This document shows, in pieces, positions 21,595-33,750 of a stretch of DNA of 64,000 bases (positions are counted from its first letter, which is position 1; every line of letters begins with the position of its first letter). The position numbers and the translations under genes were made by a program. The notes beneath the pieces were generated by a model. It was given only the letters and a program-made list of their open reading frames with translations, did not search any database and was not told where the DNA came from. The stretch lies in NCBI GenBank assembly GCA_023634235.1, contig JAMKCF010000016.1:3936501-4000500 (forward strand). Direction: 5' to 3'. This DNA comes from Pisaster brevispinus. Its lineage: Eukaryota > Echinodermata > Asteroidea > Forcipulatida > Asteriidae.

Positions 21595-23492
21595 AAAATG
21601 ATCCAGGCTGAGTAAGATAATTGTCACAATGAGACAATTTCTTTAAATTTGACAGTCGTAAAGCACAAAGCACAGAGAACTTTTAGTAGATATTGTACAA
21701 TTAGCTAAAATCTTACAGCGTATGTAATCAGTATAATTAATGTTGATATTGACGTGAATAAGATTGAATGTCACAATTTGTTTTTGTTGTGATTTGTCAC
21801 TAATTATTCAAATAACTTGCCGATAGTCCAGTGCTTAACTCGCTCGTGTCTTGTTTTAATTCGGTTAAATGCACAAGGAAACAAAACAAAATTCAACGTT
21901 ACTAATTAACATTATTGATATAGGGTCGTCTTAAAAAGTATAATAGATTCACTAAAGAAAAAACAAAACACCCTTTGTAAAATAAGCGAAAATTAGTTCT
22001 TATAGTCACTAAAATCGACGATTTAGTGAGGCCAGAATTCTGTTTTCTGTGATCCCAGAGATTTGCACGGAATGAGGGGCTATGTTCGTAAGTTTTGTTC
22101 TGTCGGACATTTCAGGGTGACGAAAGATCAGAAACGAAAGAAAGTCACTGTATGAAAAATAATTTTTTTGGTTAAGAAAAGTAACTCTAATACTTAGTTC
22201 AATCGTGGTTCAACCCTACTAAGGGATTTCAAAAATTAGAACAAGAAACAAAAAAGACAAAAGCCGTTCAACAACTCGGTCCCGAGAATTGCTTGATTAA
22301 ATTCGTATTAAAAATGCATTCTGTATTATTCGAGCAAATAAGCCAATCTTTAAGACTTACATTAAATTGGTAATCTTGGGCTCTTTGCATCTTCTTTCTT
22401 TTCAGTGTTCAATACATGAAAAAGTATATCCCTAAAGATTGGGAATAAAACAATATACAAAAAATAGTTATAGAAAATAAATAATGCAAAGAAAAAACAC
22501 ACACGTCACAAAACGTATTCCCTGCGAAGAATTAATCTGATTTGTTTATTTAAAATCTGAACCAGTGAAGGATGAACTTCAGTAAAAAAAAATGGGGTTG
22601 AAAATCCCAAACTTAGCAGTCTAACTTTGCAACAATATTATTTAGGCATCAATAATTTGTTTTATTGTCTGTGTTTACACAAACTCGCCCTGGAGTAGTT
22701 AAACGTACTATGAATCAGTAGTACAAATTTGACAACATAGAGTTTGATAAACACCATTTCTTTTACTAGGTATACAATGGGTTTGTCAGTGAGTTGTTTT
22801 GCATTTTGTTTCTGTCAAGGTGTTGACAAAATAATCCTTGCTGTCTAATCACCTAACTACTGTAATCGTTAATTCGTAGGTCGTTGGTCTGACTCTCACT
22901 GTAGTTAACTTTTCCTTGTTCAAAACCAAAACTAGTAAACAATTTACCCAGTCAGTTTCCCTTGCGGTTTATTACTTTTTATTTGAAATATAACAAAATC
23001 GCATCCCTTTTCAAGGTTATCCTTTGGCTGTCGCTTCCCAGGTTGTACCACAAGCTTGGTGTGATCCCTGGTTACACGGCAGTTACAGGTTGTATGACTT
23101 CTGGCTGGCAGCCCGAACAAGGATTGACTAAGGGTAACCGCCAACATTATACGGCTGTAGATAGCTCAGTTGGTAGAGCATCGGCACATTTATCCGGAGG
23201 TCGTTAGTTCAAATCCCGCTTAAGGCAACTTATCTGCGTAAAACCTAGATTTATTCAAACATTACCCCGCCAGATTTCTTTGTGGTTTATTATTCAATTT
23301 TTATTTCTTTATTTATGTGGTTTTTATTTTATTGTTTGACTATTTCTCTTAAAGTATAAACCAGCATTACGCTGAAGATTTATAAAATAATTGGCAATGT
23401 CAAAAGTGGGTTGTATGCAGAATCCATAGTTGTTTTGCACTTTCTTCAGCAGTGTCAACAATTGTTGACGTAGGAGATGAAATCATTACATT
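21595..23492. other. No gene recognised apart from a SINE
   Basis: AT-rich sequence between the receptor's distal cassette and peptide gene B. The only recognisable item is the SINE around 22.93-23.25 kb. Confidence 0.55.
23140..23230 (+). repeat. tRNA-derived SINE head with near-canonical promoter boxes
   Basis: TAGCTCAGTTGGTAGAGC (A box) and GTTAGTTCAAATCC (B box) are well preserved. Flanking sequence (ACCCAGTCAGTTTCCCTTG upstream) recurs beside other heads, so it is a SINE rather than a working tRNA gene. Confidence 0.75.
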
Positions 23493-23572
23493 TTAACCGG
23501 CGCATACAAGGAAACGGCGGGCTCCTTTCTTTCGCTTATCACAAGTGCAAATTTGTCCGTTCCTCTCGCATT
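23493..23572 (-). CDS. Gene B exon 3 (cysteine exon)
   Basis: 80 nt. It joins in phase 1 to exon 2 and ends in TAA. It carries all four cysteines of the product; the spacing between third and fourth is 12, against 14 in A and C. Confidence 0.8.
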
Positions 23573-24881
23573 CTGCAAAAAAGAGGGGGAAAATAGAATC
23601 AAATTAATAAGAAGAAAAAATAGAGAGAGATAGAGAGAGAGAGAGGAGGAGGAGAGAGAGAGGGGGGGGGGGAGAGTGGAAGAGGGGGAGAGGGGGAGAG
23701 AGGGAGAGGGGGAAAAGCGAGAGAAAAAAAGAAGAAGAAAAAAGTGGCAAACGACTCTTTAAAAAATGCTCAAGAATACATTATATGTTTAGCCCTAACG
23801 AAGAAATAAGTGAGTTTTGACGCACTGACTTTACACTTTGCTCTATGGAGACCGAAGACAATAGGAAAAACAGAACTCCACATGGGAATTTGAAATAGAC
23901 TGTGGGATGATATTAAATACAGAATAGAGAAAAGAACCAATGAAGTCTCCGCAGAAATGTATATTTGTGAACGGGTGTAACCAGTGTAAGCTTTTAGAAT
24001 GCAACAAATGGATTTATTGTTTGACAACTATTGAAACATACGAAGGCAACTTTGTCTTTCAAAAATACCGCCAATTGCTGTTGTTAAATTTCGATGCTTA
24101 TTACGCACGAGCGCCATCTTAAAAAAACATACTGCAATGCATCTTGGGAAACCAAGTAAGTACAATTAAAAAATAAATCGAGCTGCCGAGATGGACTTCT
24201 AGCTGTAGTTCACATGTAACTCTGCCAGGTTTTATAGTTGTGCATTTCACCCCGAATCCTTTACGTGACGATCATGCGCACTGGGACTTTATAGGCTCTA
24301 GTAATAATAAACCCACATTATTGTTAAAAAACATATTTAAAGGCTTGCGCAAAAATATGCTAAAATATAATTCACAACATTGCAAATATAACTGCGATTA
24401 ATTGCGCGAATATTTGCAACAAAAAATCCATAACTTGCGCAATTGCGAAGAACTCCCCCACCACGAAATTTAGAATTTTCTTCGCACAGTTATTTGCGAA
24501 AAATTTCACGATATCGCAAATAATTTATATGCAAACTCTTGCTAGATACTTCAAGAAAACAAAGAAACGCACATTTGCGATATGCCATGCCTCCTTCAGG
24601 GCCATCCCACTTACTAGAACTTAACACAATAAATTGCGAAATTGTAAATAAGGCAAATACTCAGAAATATATCAAGATTTGATAGACCATAACTTACCTT
24701 CCATGTCTTCCAGTGTCAGAGGGCCGAGCTTTTTGTTGCCGCCTCTGTTTCTTCCTTTGCCTCGCTTCACAAACTCCAGTAAATCATCCACGGGCAGGTA
24801 GTCTTCATCATTTTCATATGCCATGACAAAAACCGTCATAACGGCTAACGCCATCAAGACTAGGAACAGTTTGGCCGCCAT
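23493..24881 (-). CDS. Peptide gene B: secreted four-cysteine prepropeptide, 87 aa
   Basis: Coding: 24,881-24,698, then 23,572-23,493 on the minus strand. The first part encodes a signal peptide (MAAKLFLVLMALAVMTVFVM then A), an acidic pro-segment (YENDEDYLPVDDLLEFVKR) ending in Lys-Arg, and a basic linker (GKGRNRGGNKKLGP). Donor GAAG/GTAAGT, phase 1. The second part begins after TTTTTTGCAG and encodes ECERNGQICTCDKRKKG and then FLVCAG-stop, giving C-x6-C-x-C-x12-C. Acceptor before the ATG is TTTGTAGATTTCCAG; the leader exon and TATA lie near 27.8 kb. The product should be secreted, cut after KR, and held by two disulfides; the predicted mature piece of 47 residues is strongly basic. I know no matching named family. 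Function is unknown; a peptide hormone or host-defence peptide would fit the layout. Confidence 0.85.
23620..23730. repeat. GA-rich simple repeat
   Basis: Purine tract of AGAG and GGGGAG units, just upstream (minus sense) of the last exon of gene B, inside its intron. Confidence 0.9.
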
Positions 24882-24885
24882 TGCT
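24698..24885 (-). CDS. Gene B exon 2 (signal and pro-segment exon)
   Basis: Begins four bases before the ATG, as in A and C where the ATG also follows closely after the acceptor. 61 codons plus one base, donor GTAAGT. Confidence 0.87.
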
Positions 24886-24914
24886 CTGGAAATCTACAAA
24901 AAGTGGAGACGAAT

Positions 24915-26868
24915 TGTTTAAGGGGAGTTTAAACCAAGCTACCAACTCACAGGGACACTATGGGATTGGCTGAGAAATTCAGTGATTACTTCATCACCAA
25001 GATAAGAAATCTTCGGACTGATCTTGACACATCCGTCTCTACTCACCCTATCAGTGCAGGTACATACGAGTCTAACCCCAATATCCCTACACTCGACAGG
25101 TTTGAACCGGCCTCTGAAGTTGAAATCATAAAACTGATAACTTCATCACCTTCGAAATCTTGTGACATTGATCCCATCCCAACTTGGCTGATGAAAAGGC
25201 ACTTGTCTGTCCTGTCTACCCCTATCACCAAAATTGTCAATTTGTCGCTTCATAATGCAGCTTTTCCTCAGCGTTTCAAAAGTGCTATCGTCACTCCACT
25301 CCTTAAAAAGCCATCGCTAGACTCAGAAAATCTCAAAAATTTCCGCCCAGTTTCCAACCTCTCATTTATGTCGAAAATAATTGAGAAAGTAGTTGCCGCC
25401 CGTCTGACTGATCATCTGTCTGAACACAATCTGTATGAGCCCTCTCAATCTGCATACAGAAAATATCATGGGACAGAAAGTGCATTGTTGCGCGTACATA
25501 ATGATATTCTTCGCACTGTGGATGATAAACGTGGTGTGTTCTTAGTCCTTTTAGACCTTTCCGCAGCCTTTGACACCATAGATCATACTATCCCTCTGGG
25601 ACGCCTGAAATCTTTGGGTGTCAAGGGACTAGCTCTCCAATGGATTGAATCTTACATCAGCAACCGATCTCAAGCCATCAACATTAATGAAGTTTTATCA
25701 TCACTTGCCACGCTCTTGTTTGGTGTTCCCCAGGGATCTGTCCTTGGGCCACTCTTCTTCACCATTTACTCTAAACCAATAGCTACAATTGCAAGAAACC
25801 ACGGACTCCATGTACATTTGTATGCAGACGATACTCAACTGTATCTTTCTTTTGATTTAAATTGTTCTGATGAGCATTCTGAACGCAAGCGTTTTGAGCA
25901 ATGTGTTTCTGATATAAAGTCATGGATGACCAATAATAAATTAAAACTCAATGATGATAAAACGGAACTGCTCATAATAACGTCTAAACATAACCAAGAC
26001 AAAATAATCAATCACCGGATGCAAATTGGCACTGCTACTGTAACATCATCTGCAAATGCTCGCAATCTTGGGATCATGTTTGATAGCACAACGTGCATGG
26101 AATCCCATGTGAAGAAAATTTGTCAATCTGCTTTTTACCATATTAGAAACATTAGCAGCATTCGTAAAATCCTCAATAAAAAGTCTGCCTCTATCCTTAT
26201 ACATGCTTTCATTACATCCAGGCTTGATAATGGAAACTCATTGCTTTATGGTATTAACAAGCATCTTATCAGAAAACTGCAAAATGTCCAGAACGCTGCT
26301 GCTCGGGTATTATCTAAAACACGTAAATATGATCACATCACACCTGGTTGAAACAGCTTCACTGGCTCCCAGTCTGTCAAAGAATTAAATTCAAAATCAT
26401 TTTGCTTGCCTGGAAAGCTTTGAATGATAGGGCTCCTCACTATCTCAAAGAAATTTTCTCACCATATACGCCAACTCGCAATCTTCGCTCTACAAACCAA
26501 CTTCTTTTAACTGTCCCTAAAACAACCACTTCCAACGGCGTTCGCGCTTTTTCTGTATCTGCACCCACACTCTGGAACTCTCTTCCTTTACATATCCGAG
26601 CTACAAAGTCTCTGGACATTTCAAAACATTGCTAAAAACTCACCTATTCAATATTTCTTATGATTGACTTTCTGTTTTGTTTTTTTTACCACTTGTTTTT
26701 GCCGACACGTTTAAATGTAAATCTGTTTTATTCAATGTGCTCTTATTTCTTTCTAAGCTACGTAATTTGTTACTCTGTTTTTTGTTTGGTTTTTTTATGC
26801 GCCTCGGAATAAGTTTAGTCTTAGATAGATGGCGCTTTACAAGTTTTAATTATTATTATTATTATTAA
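24915..26868 (+). mobile_element. 5'-truncated non-LTR retrotransposon (LINE, CR1/L2-like)
   Basis: A reverse transcriptase frame runs from 24,960 to 26,351 with ordered motifs: FRPVSNLSFMSKIIEK, VLLDLSAAFDTIDH, GVPQGSVLGPLFF and HLYADDTQLYLSF (the catalytic YADD is intact). A frameshift near 26,345 separates the conserved C-terminal part (LKQLHWLPVCQRI, FSVSAPTLWNSLP, 26,348-26,635). No endonuclease domain precedes it, so it is 5' truncated. The 3' end is a short (ATT)n tail at about 26,848-26,867, usual for CR1/L2-type elements. It sits inside intron 1 of gene B in the opposite orientation, about 30 bp from the exon-2 acceptor. Confidence 0.92.
24960..26635 (+). pseudogene. LINE reverse transcriptase, frameshifted
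   Basis: The finger/palm/thumb core is open over 463 codons. One frame jump is needed at the conserved ITP-LKQLHWLP junction, so the copy is dead unless the shift is a sequencing error. Encodes RNA-directed DNA polymerase for target-primed insertion. Confidence 0.9.
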
Positions 26869-27779
26869 GTTGTGTCACTGTTTAATGCTTTTCTTTAAGC
26901 CCATAGGCCCTGCATTTCCTTCAGCACAACAATTTCAAAACAAAACAACGTGATGGCAAACACTTGATAAAGTTAGCATTGTACAAATAAACATACTTTA
27001 TCCTTCATATAAGATGTACATCTTTGGTCCCGACGCGTAGATCCTGTCAGCACATGCATCTACAATTTTTCTATATATAAAGCTAGGTTTTTTTTTGGTA
27101 ACAATCCCCGAACACGATTGTCTATTTCTATCCAAAAGCTAACTTGTTATAGAGATGAAAATGGTACTAAGTATATTACGAAATATGTTGGGAAAAATAA
27201 ATAAAAAACAATGGTTCGGAATTTTGAATGTGTGAAGGCTGCTGCCAGAGAGGCGGTTGACAGCCTAACGGCTACCGCCTTGCCAATTTGACGTTCTTGG
27301 TGAAAATGCTTGGACTTTGCTATTTTCTCAACAAGTACAAACTGTATTCAGCTCAAACTAAAAATGTTTACTTTTATTGTATCTGTATTTTGACAATTTC
27401 ACAACTTTGTGCCAAAAGACCCATCTATTGTCGACAATGTTTGCGAACAATTTCACGATTTGTACCTCAAGTTGTGAATACTGACGCCAATATTTACGAC
27501 ACTTTACATCACTGAAAACTTCGATGCACACGCACGTTTACGTCACATTTTGTTTGCGGACGTTCATGCTGTTAAGATCAACTCATTGAAGTCATTTCAA
27601 AGGTATTATCTGATCTTATCGTTTCTACTTCACAACTTAATTTTTTTTTTGTATTGCTGTTAAATTGCCCCATCCCAGGATTGCGTGCAGGCCCACCCAT
27701 TTTTACAACAAGCTTTCATACAGGTTTAAAAAAATGATACGCATATGAAGTTATTGAATAACATTACAAAGAAACTTAC

Positions 27780-27866
27780 CCTGGGCTGAGGCAAATTCTT
27801 GACAACTGTCTTGAAAACACCACCAGAAGTGAATAACCTGTACACCCTTACAAGCTCTTTATATAA
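27780..27866 (-). promoter_or_regulatory. Gene B TATA box and leader exon 1
   Basis: On the minus strand TATATAAAG (27,865-27,857) is followed about 80 bases later by a donor, CAGG/GTAAGTTTC, at 27,780. The stretch between is a plausible untranslated exon 1 beginning near 27,830. It points toward gene B exon 2, with an intron of about 2.9 kb, about the same size as in gene C. Confidence 0.6.
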
Positions 27867-28612
27867 GATTTTGCGAAGTAGGAACCATATGGTAAGTAAG
27901 CCCATAAGCAATAGCGCGTATCTCTCACTGACACCCTAATCAATTACCGTTTAACAATTAATTCAAACTTGTTAACCACAATTAAATTTAGACCAGGCAA
28001 ATCCGTTTTTTTTAATTAGTTCTGCTGTTGGGCATTGGCCATGTCGTATTTTTTTTTTTTACGTTTAGATTTTTATTAATGTTTAATGCACACGGTTTAT
28101 GGTCGACATCGCAACTTCAGTACCTTATGACCTAAACATTCTGTGTCCTTGCACTCGAGAAGGAAACGAAATGTGAAAAGTGTTCTAGCAATCTGGCTAC
28201 ATATTAAAACCCAGCAGCGAGGGACATGTTTGGTTGTAATGTCCATGTGTTACGTTGTCAGCAGATCCTATCAAGGTTTTTTCCATAGGTTAAGAAAGAC
28301 TGGTTTGCATTTTTCAACAATTATTTTATCTGTCAGAGTGTTGTTAACATGTGCACTTATTATCTGGGCTAATTAACTAAGGTTACTTGTTTTATTAATT
28401 TTGATTTAATTTACCAGTGACAATTGCATACAAATGCATACCACCCTCTGTGACCTCTTTTTGCAACACCGAGACAAGAAATACCCACAATATGGTGGGC
28501 AGCATTCAGCTGTTGGTTGCACTTCATTGTTGGTTGATTTTTGGAAACCTTAGTTTTAATGTAAAATCTTGTAACGATAAATTAAAAAACGACCAGACCT
28601 TGGATGAGGATT

Positions 28613-28800
28613 GGGGTCCCAGTTCCTGTCCGATTCCCAAATTTCCCTATTAAGGGATCTCCTCGCACGTCAACGAAAAGATAACTGAATATTTCTATGT
28701 CATCTTCTCTAGAGATTGATCTTTAGGCTCACGGAAAAAGTGAGGGTTTTTGAAGGTCCCTTGATTTCATTATCACGAATATACAATGGAAATAATGTTG
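28613..28800. repeat. Left arm of an inverted repeat pair
   Basis: Includes CAGTTCCTGTCC, TTTCCCTAT, CTCACGGAAAAAGTGAGGG-type and AAGGTCCCTTGATTTCATTA blocks that recur inverted at 31.28-31.455 kb. Confidence 0.75.
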
Positions 28801-29989
28801 GATAATTTTTTTTTCGGTTCAAGTAGAGTTTATTGCCACCAATCATTCTCTATTTACAACAGGTGGTGCAAAAACATACGGAAACGTACAAGAACACATG
28901 AAAAGGTTAAACATTTTAAAACAAGATAAATTTAAAAGCAAAACAAAAACATAAACATGGATTGATTTTATTATCACAAGGAAACGATTTATTGTTTTAT
29001 TCCAGGAGGAACAAACCCCAATCCTTTTGGAGGAATACACCATTTAAATTAATACAATAGAAGTTTACATCATGAAGGAAGAGTTTGCACAAGCATCCTG
29101 TTTAAATTAATTATTCGTATAGCATTGACATCTATATATACTTGGATAATCAATACACAATACTTTTTTCCTAAGAGGTCATTATAATATTGTGTCTTTC
29201 CGATACCTGACTTAATTCAGCATATACTCTATGACGAAAAAAAGCATTGATTTTTATACTTGCCATGGCCAGGGGTCACCCTGTCCAGTATGTAGTGCAT
29301 ACATATCTTGAGAAAAAAACCTGCATCCTGTGTTATTTAATTTCGTCCCCCATTGATCTCATCGAGTTTTATTGGGATTTCGCATAAAATGCTAAGCTAG
29401 GTTAAGGTCATAAACCAGACGCTAGAACGAGCACATTGACGTCTTCAAACGCATTTGTCTTCTTCTGTGATGATTTACTACGCAGTACTAATTACAAACT
29501 GTAACACTAACAAAGTCGCTTGTGTGCACTCGAAAAGAGTTTCCGGGTAACAATTGACTTGAATTCGAGTCCCCGTTGGACCTCTCCCGATTGTGGGATC
29601 AGATTGCTCCAGAATCTGTTTCAAATTGACACAGAAATGGGTTAAGTTGACGTATAATCTAAGTCAAATTAAGTTTCCACCACTTCCTGGTCAACTTGAC
29701 CCACTATGAGTCTCTGAAACCAAGAACTGTCAAGCTTTGGGGCTAGAGTAATCATTTATCCGGAGAGATTATTGCTTAACGCTTTAAGAACAGAAATAAG
29801 ACAACCTTGGGAATTATTAATCACCCGGAGATGGAACCACCTGTGCAGATCATTTGACAGTGATCATTATTCAATGTTTGCGCGTTAATAAAAAATAATA
29901 AATTAAAACCAACCCCTTGGGTGATTATTGATACTTAATTAACAACCGGTCCTGCTTAATTGATGAAGGTGATTAGGCTTCTGATGGGC

Positions 29990-30083
29990 GTGGCCTATTT
30001 TACTGAATAAAAGGGAATGCATTGACTAAGTAGCCGTTTATCGTCAAGATGATTTTAGATGCTAGGTCCAATTTCTACTGCAG
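29990..30083 (+). promoter_or_regulatory. Possible promoter and leader exon upstream of orphan exon D
   Basis: GAATAAAAGGGAATGC resembles a TATA element; about 70 bases later comes CTACTGCAG/GTAAGT, a good donor. Direction and position would suit a first exon for the orphan cysteine exon at 33.59 kb, but no signal-peptide exon is seen in between, and the site lies inside the 28.6/31.3-kb inverted repeat. Weak call. Confidence 0.3.
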
Positions 30084-30604
30084 GTAAGTCTTTTTGGATA
30101 ATCGTTTTATTTATTTATATCATGACAACTTTAATCCAATCGATTGCAGAGCGTTTGGAGGGAAAACAATAATAATAATAATAATAAAAAAATCAAATTA
30201 AACAATGAAGTATAAGAATGATGGGCATTTCATAATTTTGCATGATGGTAGCAGGGTTCTTACCATGACCATGTTACAGGCTCTCAGATTCAACTCATAT
30301 TTTCTTGTGCCACTTTTGCAAGAGGAAAAAGCGTTAATTACTTAGACGATCTTTATATGTTTATGATTTGTCTACATTTTTATAGTGTTCATCATAAAGT
30401 GCAATTTGCATCTCTGTGACGTCATGAATGAAATGCACGGCTAAACCCAAGATCGCCCTGAATATCGTTTAATGTTTCACTGCCCTTCATTTCGGGAAGT
30501 GCATGGCAAATCGGTCCGAAGTCAACTCTAAAAAAGAAAAAAATAATTAATGTCGGACTCCCGATCGCGACATTCACACACGTCAGTCAGACATGGGCGA
30601 ACAA

Positions 30605-31130
30605 TAATTTGGGTTAGAACAAAGACAGGTTTACTGGTGCGGGACTTGAACCAACAACCTCCGGATTCGCGTAATTGAGCTCTACTGACTGTTGGAGGTC
30701 TCCCTAACCAATATCGGGGTGCCAGTCAGAAGCCATATAACTGCTATAAGCTTCCGTGCTATTTAAACTGTCACCCAGTCAGTCTCCCTGTTGTCGATTT
30801 CTATTTAATATCAAGTGTACATGTGACATGTATTTTGAGCATTTTGTTGTTGCAGATGCGATTAAGTTTGAATGTGTTATTACACCTTTGAATATGTCAA
30901 AACCATTGGGCACGCACCCCGTGGTCTATCGTCCAGGGGCGTGAGTGCCGGTGTAGCAGGATATTTAATTCACTCGGAGATTCTGTCCCCCACACGGCAA
31001 ACTGTGCACACATTTCCTGTGATAGCGCCCTCTATTGAATCAACCTCCTTCAGCCCATTATTAACTTCCCACATGGACATAATCTCAGGAAGACAGATTT
31101 CCCCAAGATACCTGTGCAAATGGCTTCTAT
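30605..31130 (-). repeat. SINE head followed by the CGGCAAA element
   Basis: GCGGGACTTGAACCAACAAC at 30.64 kb is the B-box side of a SINE. Then 30.97-31.12 kb holds a fuller copy of the dispersed block (GATTCTGTCCCCCACACGGC, GATAGCGCCCTCTATTGAAT, GAAGACAGATTTCCCC) that interrupts other SINEs. Confidence 0.6.
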
Positions 31131-31279
31131 AATTTATTTATATGTTTGTCAATTGTAGCTATGTATTGAAACGCAGTTTTTGTGCCAGAGTGTATTTACT
31201 TACGTCCCGGGTTAAATAACTGGTGTATTACCTCCAAAGGGATTGAGGTTTGATCCTTCTGAGATAAAACAAGAAATCA

Positions 31280-31455
31280 ACCACTTATTATTATCATTGT
31301 TTCTTCGTGGTAATGAAATCAAGGGACCTTCAAAAACCCCTCACTTTTTCCGTTAGCCTAAAGATAAATCTCTAAAGAAGATGACGCAGAATTCTTCAAT
31401 TTCCTTTCTTTGACGTGCAAGGATAGGGAAATTGGACAGGAACTGGGAACTGGGA
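31280..31455. repeat. Right arm of the inverted repeat pair
   Basis: Inverse of 28.61-28.80 kb (AATGAAATCAAGGGACCTTC, CCCTCACTTTTTCCG, GACGTGCAAGGATAGGGAAA). Its outer end directly abuts the pentanucleotide satellite. Confidence 0.75.
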
Positions 31456-32722
31456 TATTACATATGATATGATAAAATATGATATAATGTGATTGACAAG
31501 ATATGATATGATATGATATGATATGATATGACATGACATGACATGATATGACAAGACATGATATGATAAGATATGATATGATATGATATGATATGATATG
31601 ATATATGATATGATAAGGTATGATATGATATGATATGATATGATATGATATGACATGACATGACATGATATGACAAGACATGATATGATAAGATATGATA
31701 TGATATGATATGATATGATATGATATATGATATGATATGATATGATATGATATGACATGACATGACATGACATGACATGACATGACATGACATGACATGA
31801 CATGACATGACATGACATGACGTGACGTGACGTGACGTGACGTGACATGACATGACATGACATGACATGACATGACATGACATGACATGATATGATAAGA
31901 TATGATATGATATGATATGATATGATATGATATATGATATGATATGATATGATATGATATGACATGACATGACATGACATGACATGACATGACATGACAT
32001 GACATGACATGACATGACGTGACGTGACGTGACGTGACGTGACGTGACATGATATGACATGACATGACATGGCATGACATGATATGACATGATATGAAAT
32101 GGCATGACATGACATGATATGACATGATATGATATAATAAGATATTATATGATATGATATGATATGATATGATATGATATGACATGATATGATATGATAT
32201 GATGTGATGTGATGTGATATGATGTGATGTGATGTGATGTGATGTGATGTGATGTGAAGTGATATGATATGATATGATATGATATGATATGATGTGATGT
32301 GATGTGATGTGATGTGATGTGATGTGATGTGATGTGATGTGATATGATATGATAAGATATGACATGACATGACATGATATGATAAGATATGATATGATAT
32401 GATATGATATGATATGATATGATATGATATGATATGATATGATATGATATGATATGATATGATATGATATGATATGACATGACATGACATGACCTGACAT
32501 GATAAGATAAGATATGATATGATATGATATGATATGACATGACATGACATGACATGACATGACTTGACGTGACGTGACGTGACGTGACGTGACGTGACGT
32601 GACGTGATGTAATGTGATATGATGTGATGTGATGTGATGTGATGTGATGTGATGTGATGTGATGTGATATGATGTGATATGATATGATATGATATGATAT
32701 GATATGATATATGATATGATAA
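31456..32722. repeat. Pentanucleotide satellite (TATGA/CATGA/CGTGA/TGTGA)
   Basis: About 1.26 kb of 5-bp units in homogeneous runs: ATATG, ACATG, ACGTG and ATGTG blocks. Longer blocks are themselves repeated (for example 31.53-31.62 against 31.66-31.74 kb, and 31.74-31.93 against 31.95-32.05 kb). The minus strand is open in all three frames over hundreds of codons only because no unit contains a stop. Confidence 0.97.
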
Positions 32723-33586
32723 CAGTCTTTAGACTCAATTAAACAATTTCCAACCTGTCAAGCCGTCTTAAAGCATCTCGTTTTTTGGTACGAGATTGAA
32801 AAACCATCCTTCGAACCCCACGGTAAACTGTATATCAAGTACTGCAGTACCGTGCCAGTATTTTTTTGCTACATGGTGAATTCAAAGCGGGGTGCTTGCG
32901 TAAAGAGCCTTGGACAAGGCTTACCCTAACGGACTGTTTTCAAACAGTAAGTTTTATTATTAGAATTTCATTACTAGAAAGCTCAAATACAGAAAGGAGC
33001 TCAAATGAAACATCCTTTCCGTCTGAAAACTCACACTTGTTAAATCCATGTTATTGTTTTTAGACAGTGGACATAATTGGATCATGCACAAACCAATAGT
33101 GCAGCCCCTGGCAGCTTAACTGCTCATCCATAAAGTTTATTGGGCCAGCTAATTCAAGGTAAATACAACTAATGGGTGAAATCATTAATATTTTTCAAGT
33201 TTTTGAGGCCCAAACTCAGCAATTCTTTAATTTGTATCTTTAATTGACCTCACAATAAAATTCTTTGTTCAACCTGGACCCACTAGAGAATTCTTTAGAA
33301 AAGGGAATAATAGAACACCACAGGACCCCTCAAACCAGATCCGTTATGCTTGTGTGTTAATTACCTTCACAGAACACATATGCTTTAAAACCTATATTTG
33401 TGACACCAATATCTAGGTACAACTTTGGGGCTACATTTAGGTCGGGCGACATTAAGGGCTCGGGCTACATTTAGGTGCCGCACAAAAGATTGAAGATTAT
33501 GCCATGTTTGGAGCGAACCTGCATATAAAAATGCAAAATGAAATAAAGCATTTCATTTTTTACTTTTGTTTCCCCCCAAAACCCAG

Positions 33587-33750
33587 CTTGCGACAAAATG
33601 GGCCAAAGATGCGTCTGTGATAAACGGTTGCCACTTACTAACGACAGGCGTTTCCTCGTCCGCGGTGAATATTTAAACCAACAGTGGACCTGGATGACTG
33701 GACCTAACATCTACCGAGAAGCTATATATATTTTAGTGTCTTACTTTTAA
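33587..33750 (+). pseudogene. Orphan cysteine exon D of the peptide family
   Basis: After a CCCCAAAACCCAG acceptor, phase 1 as in the family, it reads A-CDKMGQRCVCDKRLPLTN and then FLVRGEYLN. The fourth cysteine is Arg (CGC for TGC), and the frame runs on to a TAA at 33,748, about 20 residues beyond the normal end. The following 200 bp resemble the 3' UTR of gene A (CTTACTTTTAAATAATGCCA, GGCATTTGTGTGAACAAATT). No signal exon is found upstream. It stands about 340 bp before the TATA box of gene A, so it is a tandem neighbour that has lost its front half and probably its function. Confidence 0.7.

Noticed and set aside
23140..23230. Possible tRNA gene
   Set aside because: Boxes A and B are good, but the same head with shared flanks recurs at many sites and no full cloverleaf with an acceptor stem was found.
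31358..32738. Long minus-strand open frames (up to 400 codons) rich in His, Ile and Ser
   Set aside because: They are readthrough of the stop-free pentanucleotide satellite; all three frames are open with no start context or domain.
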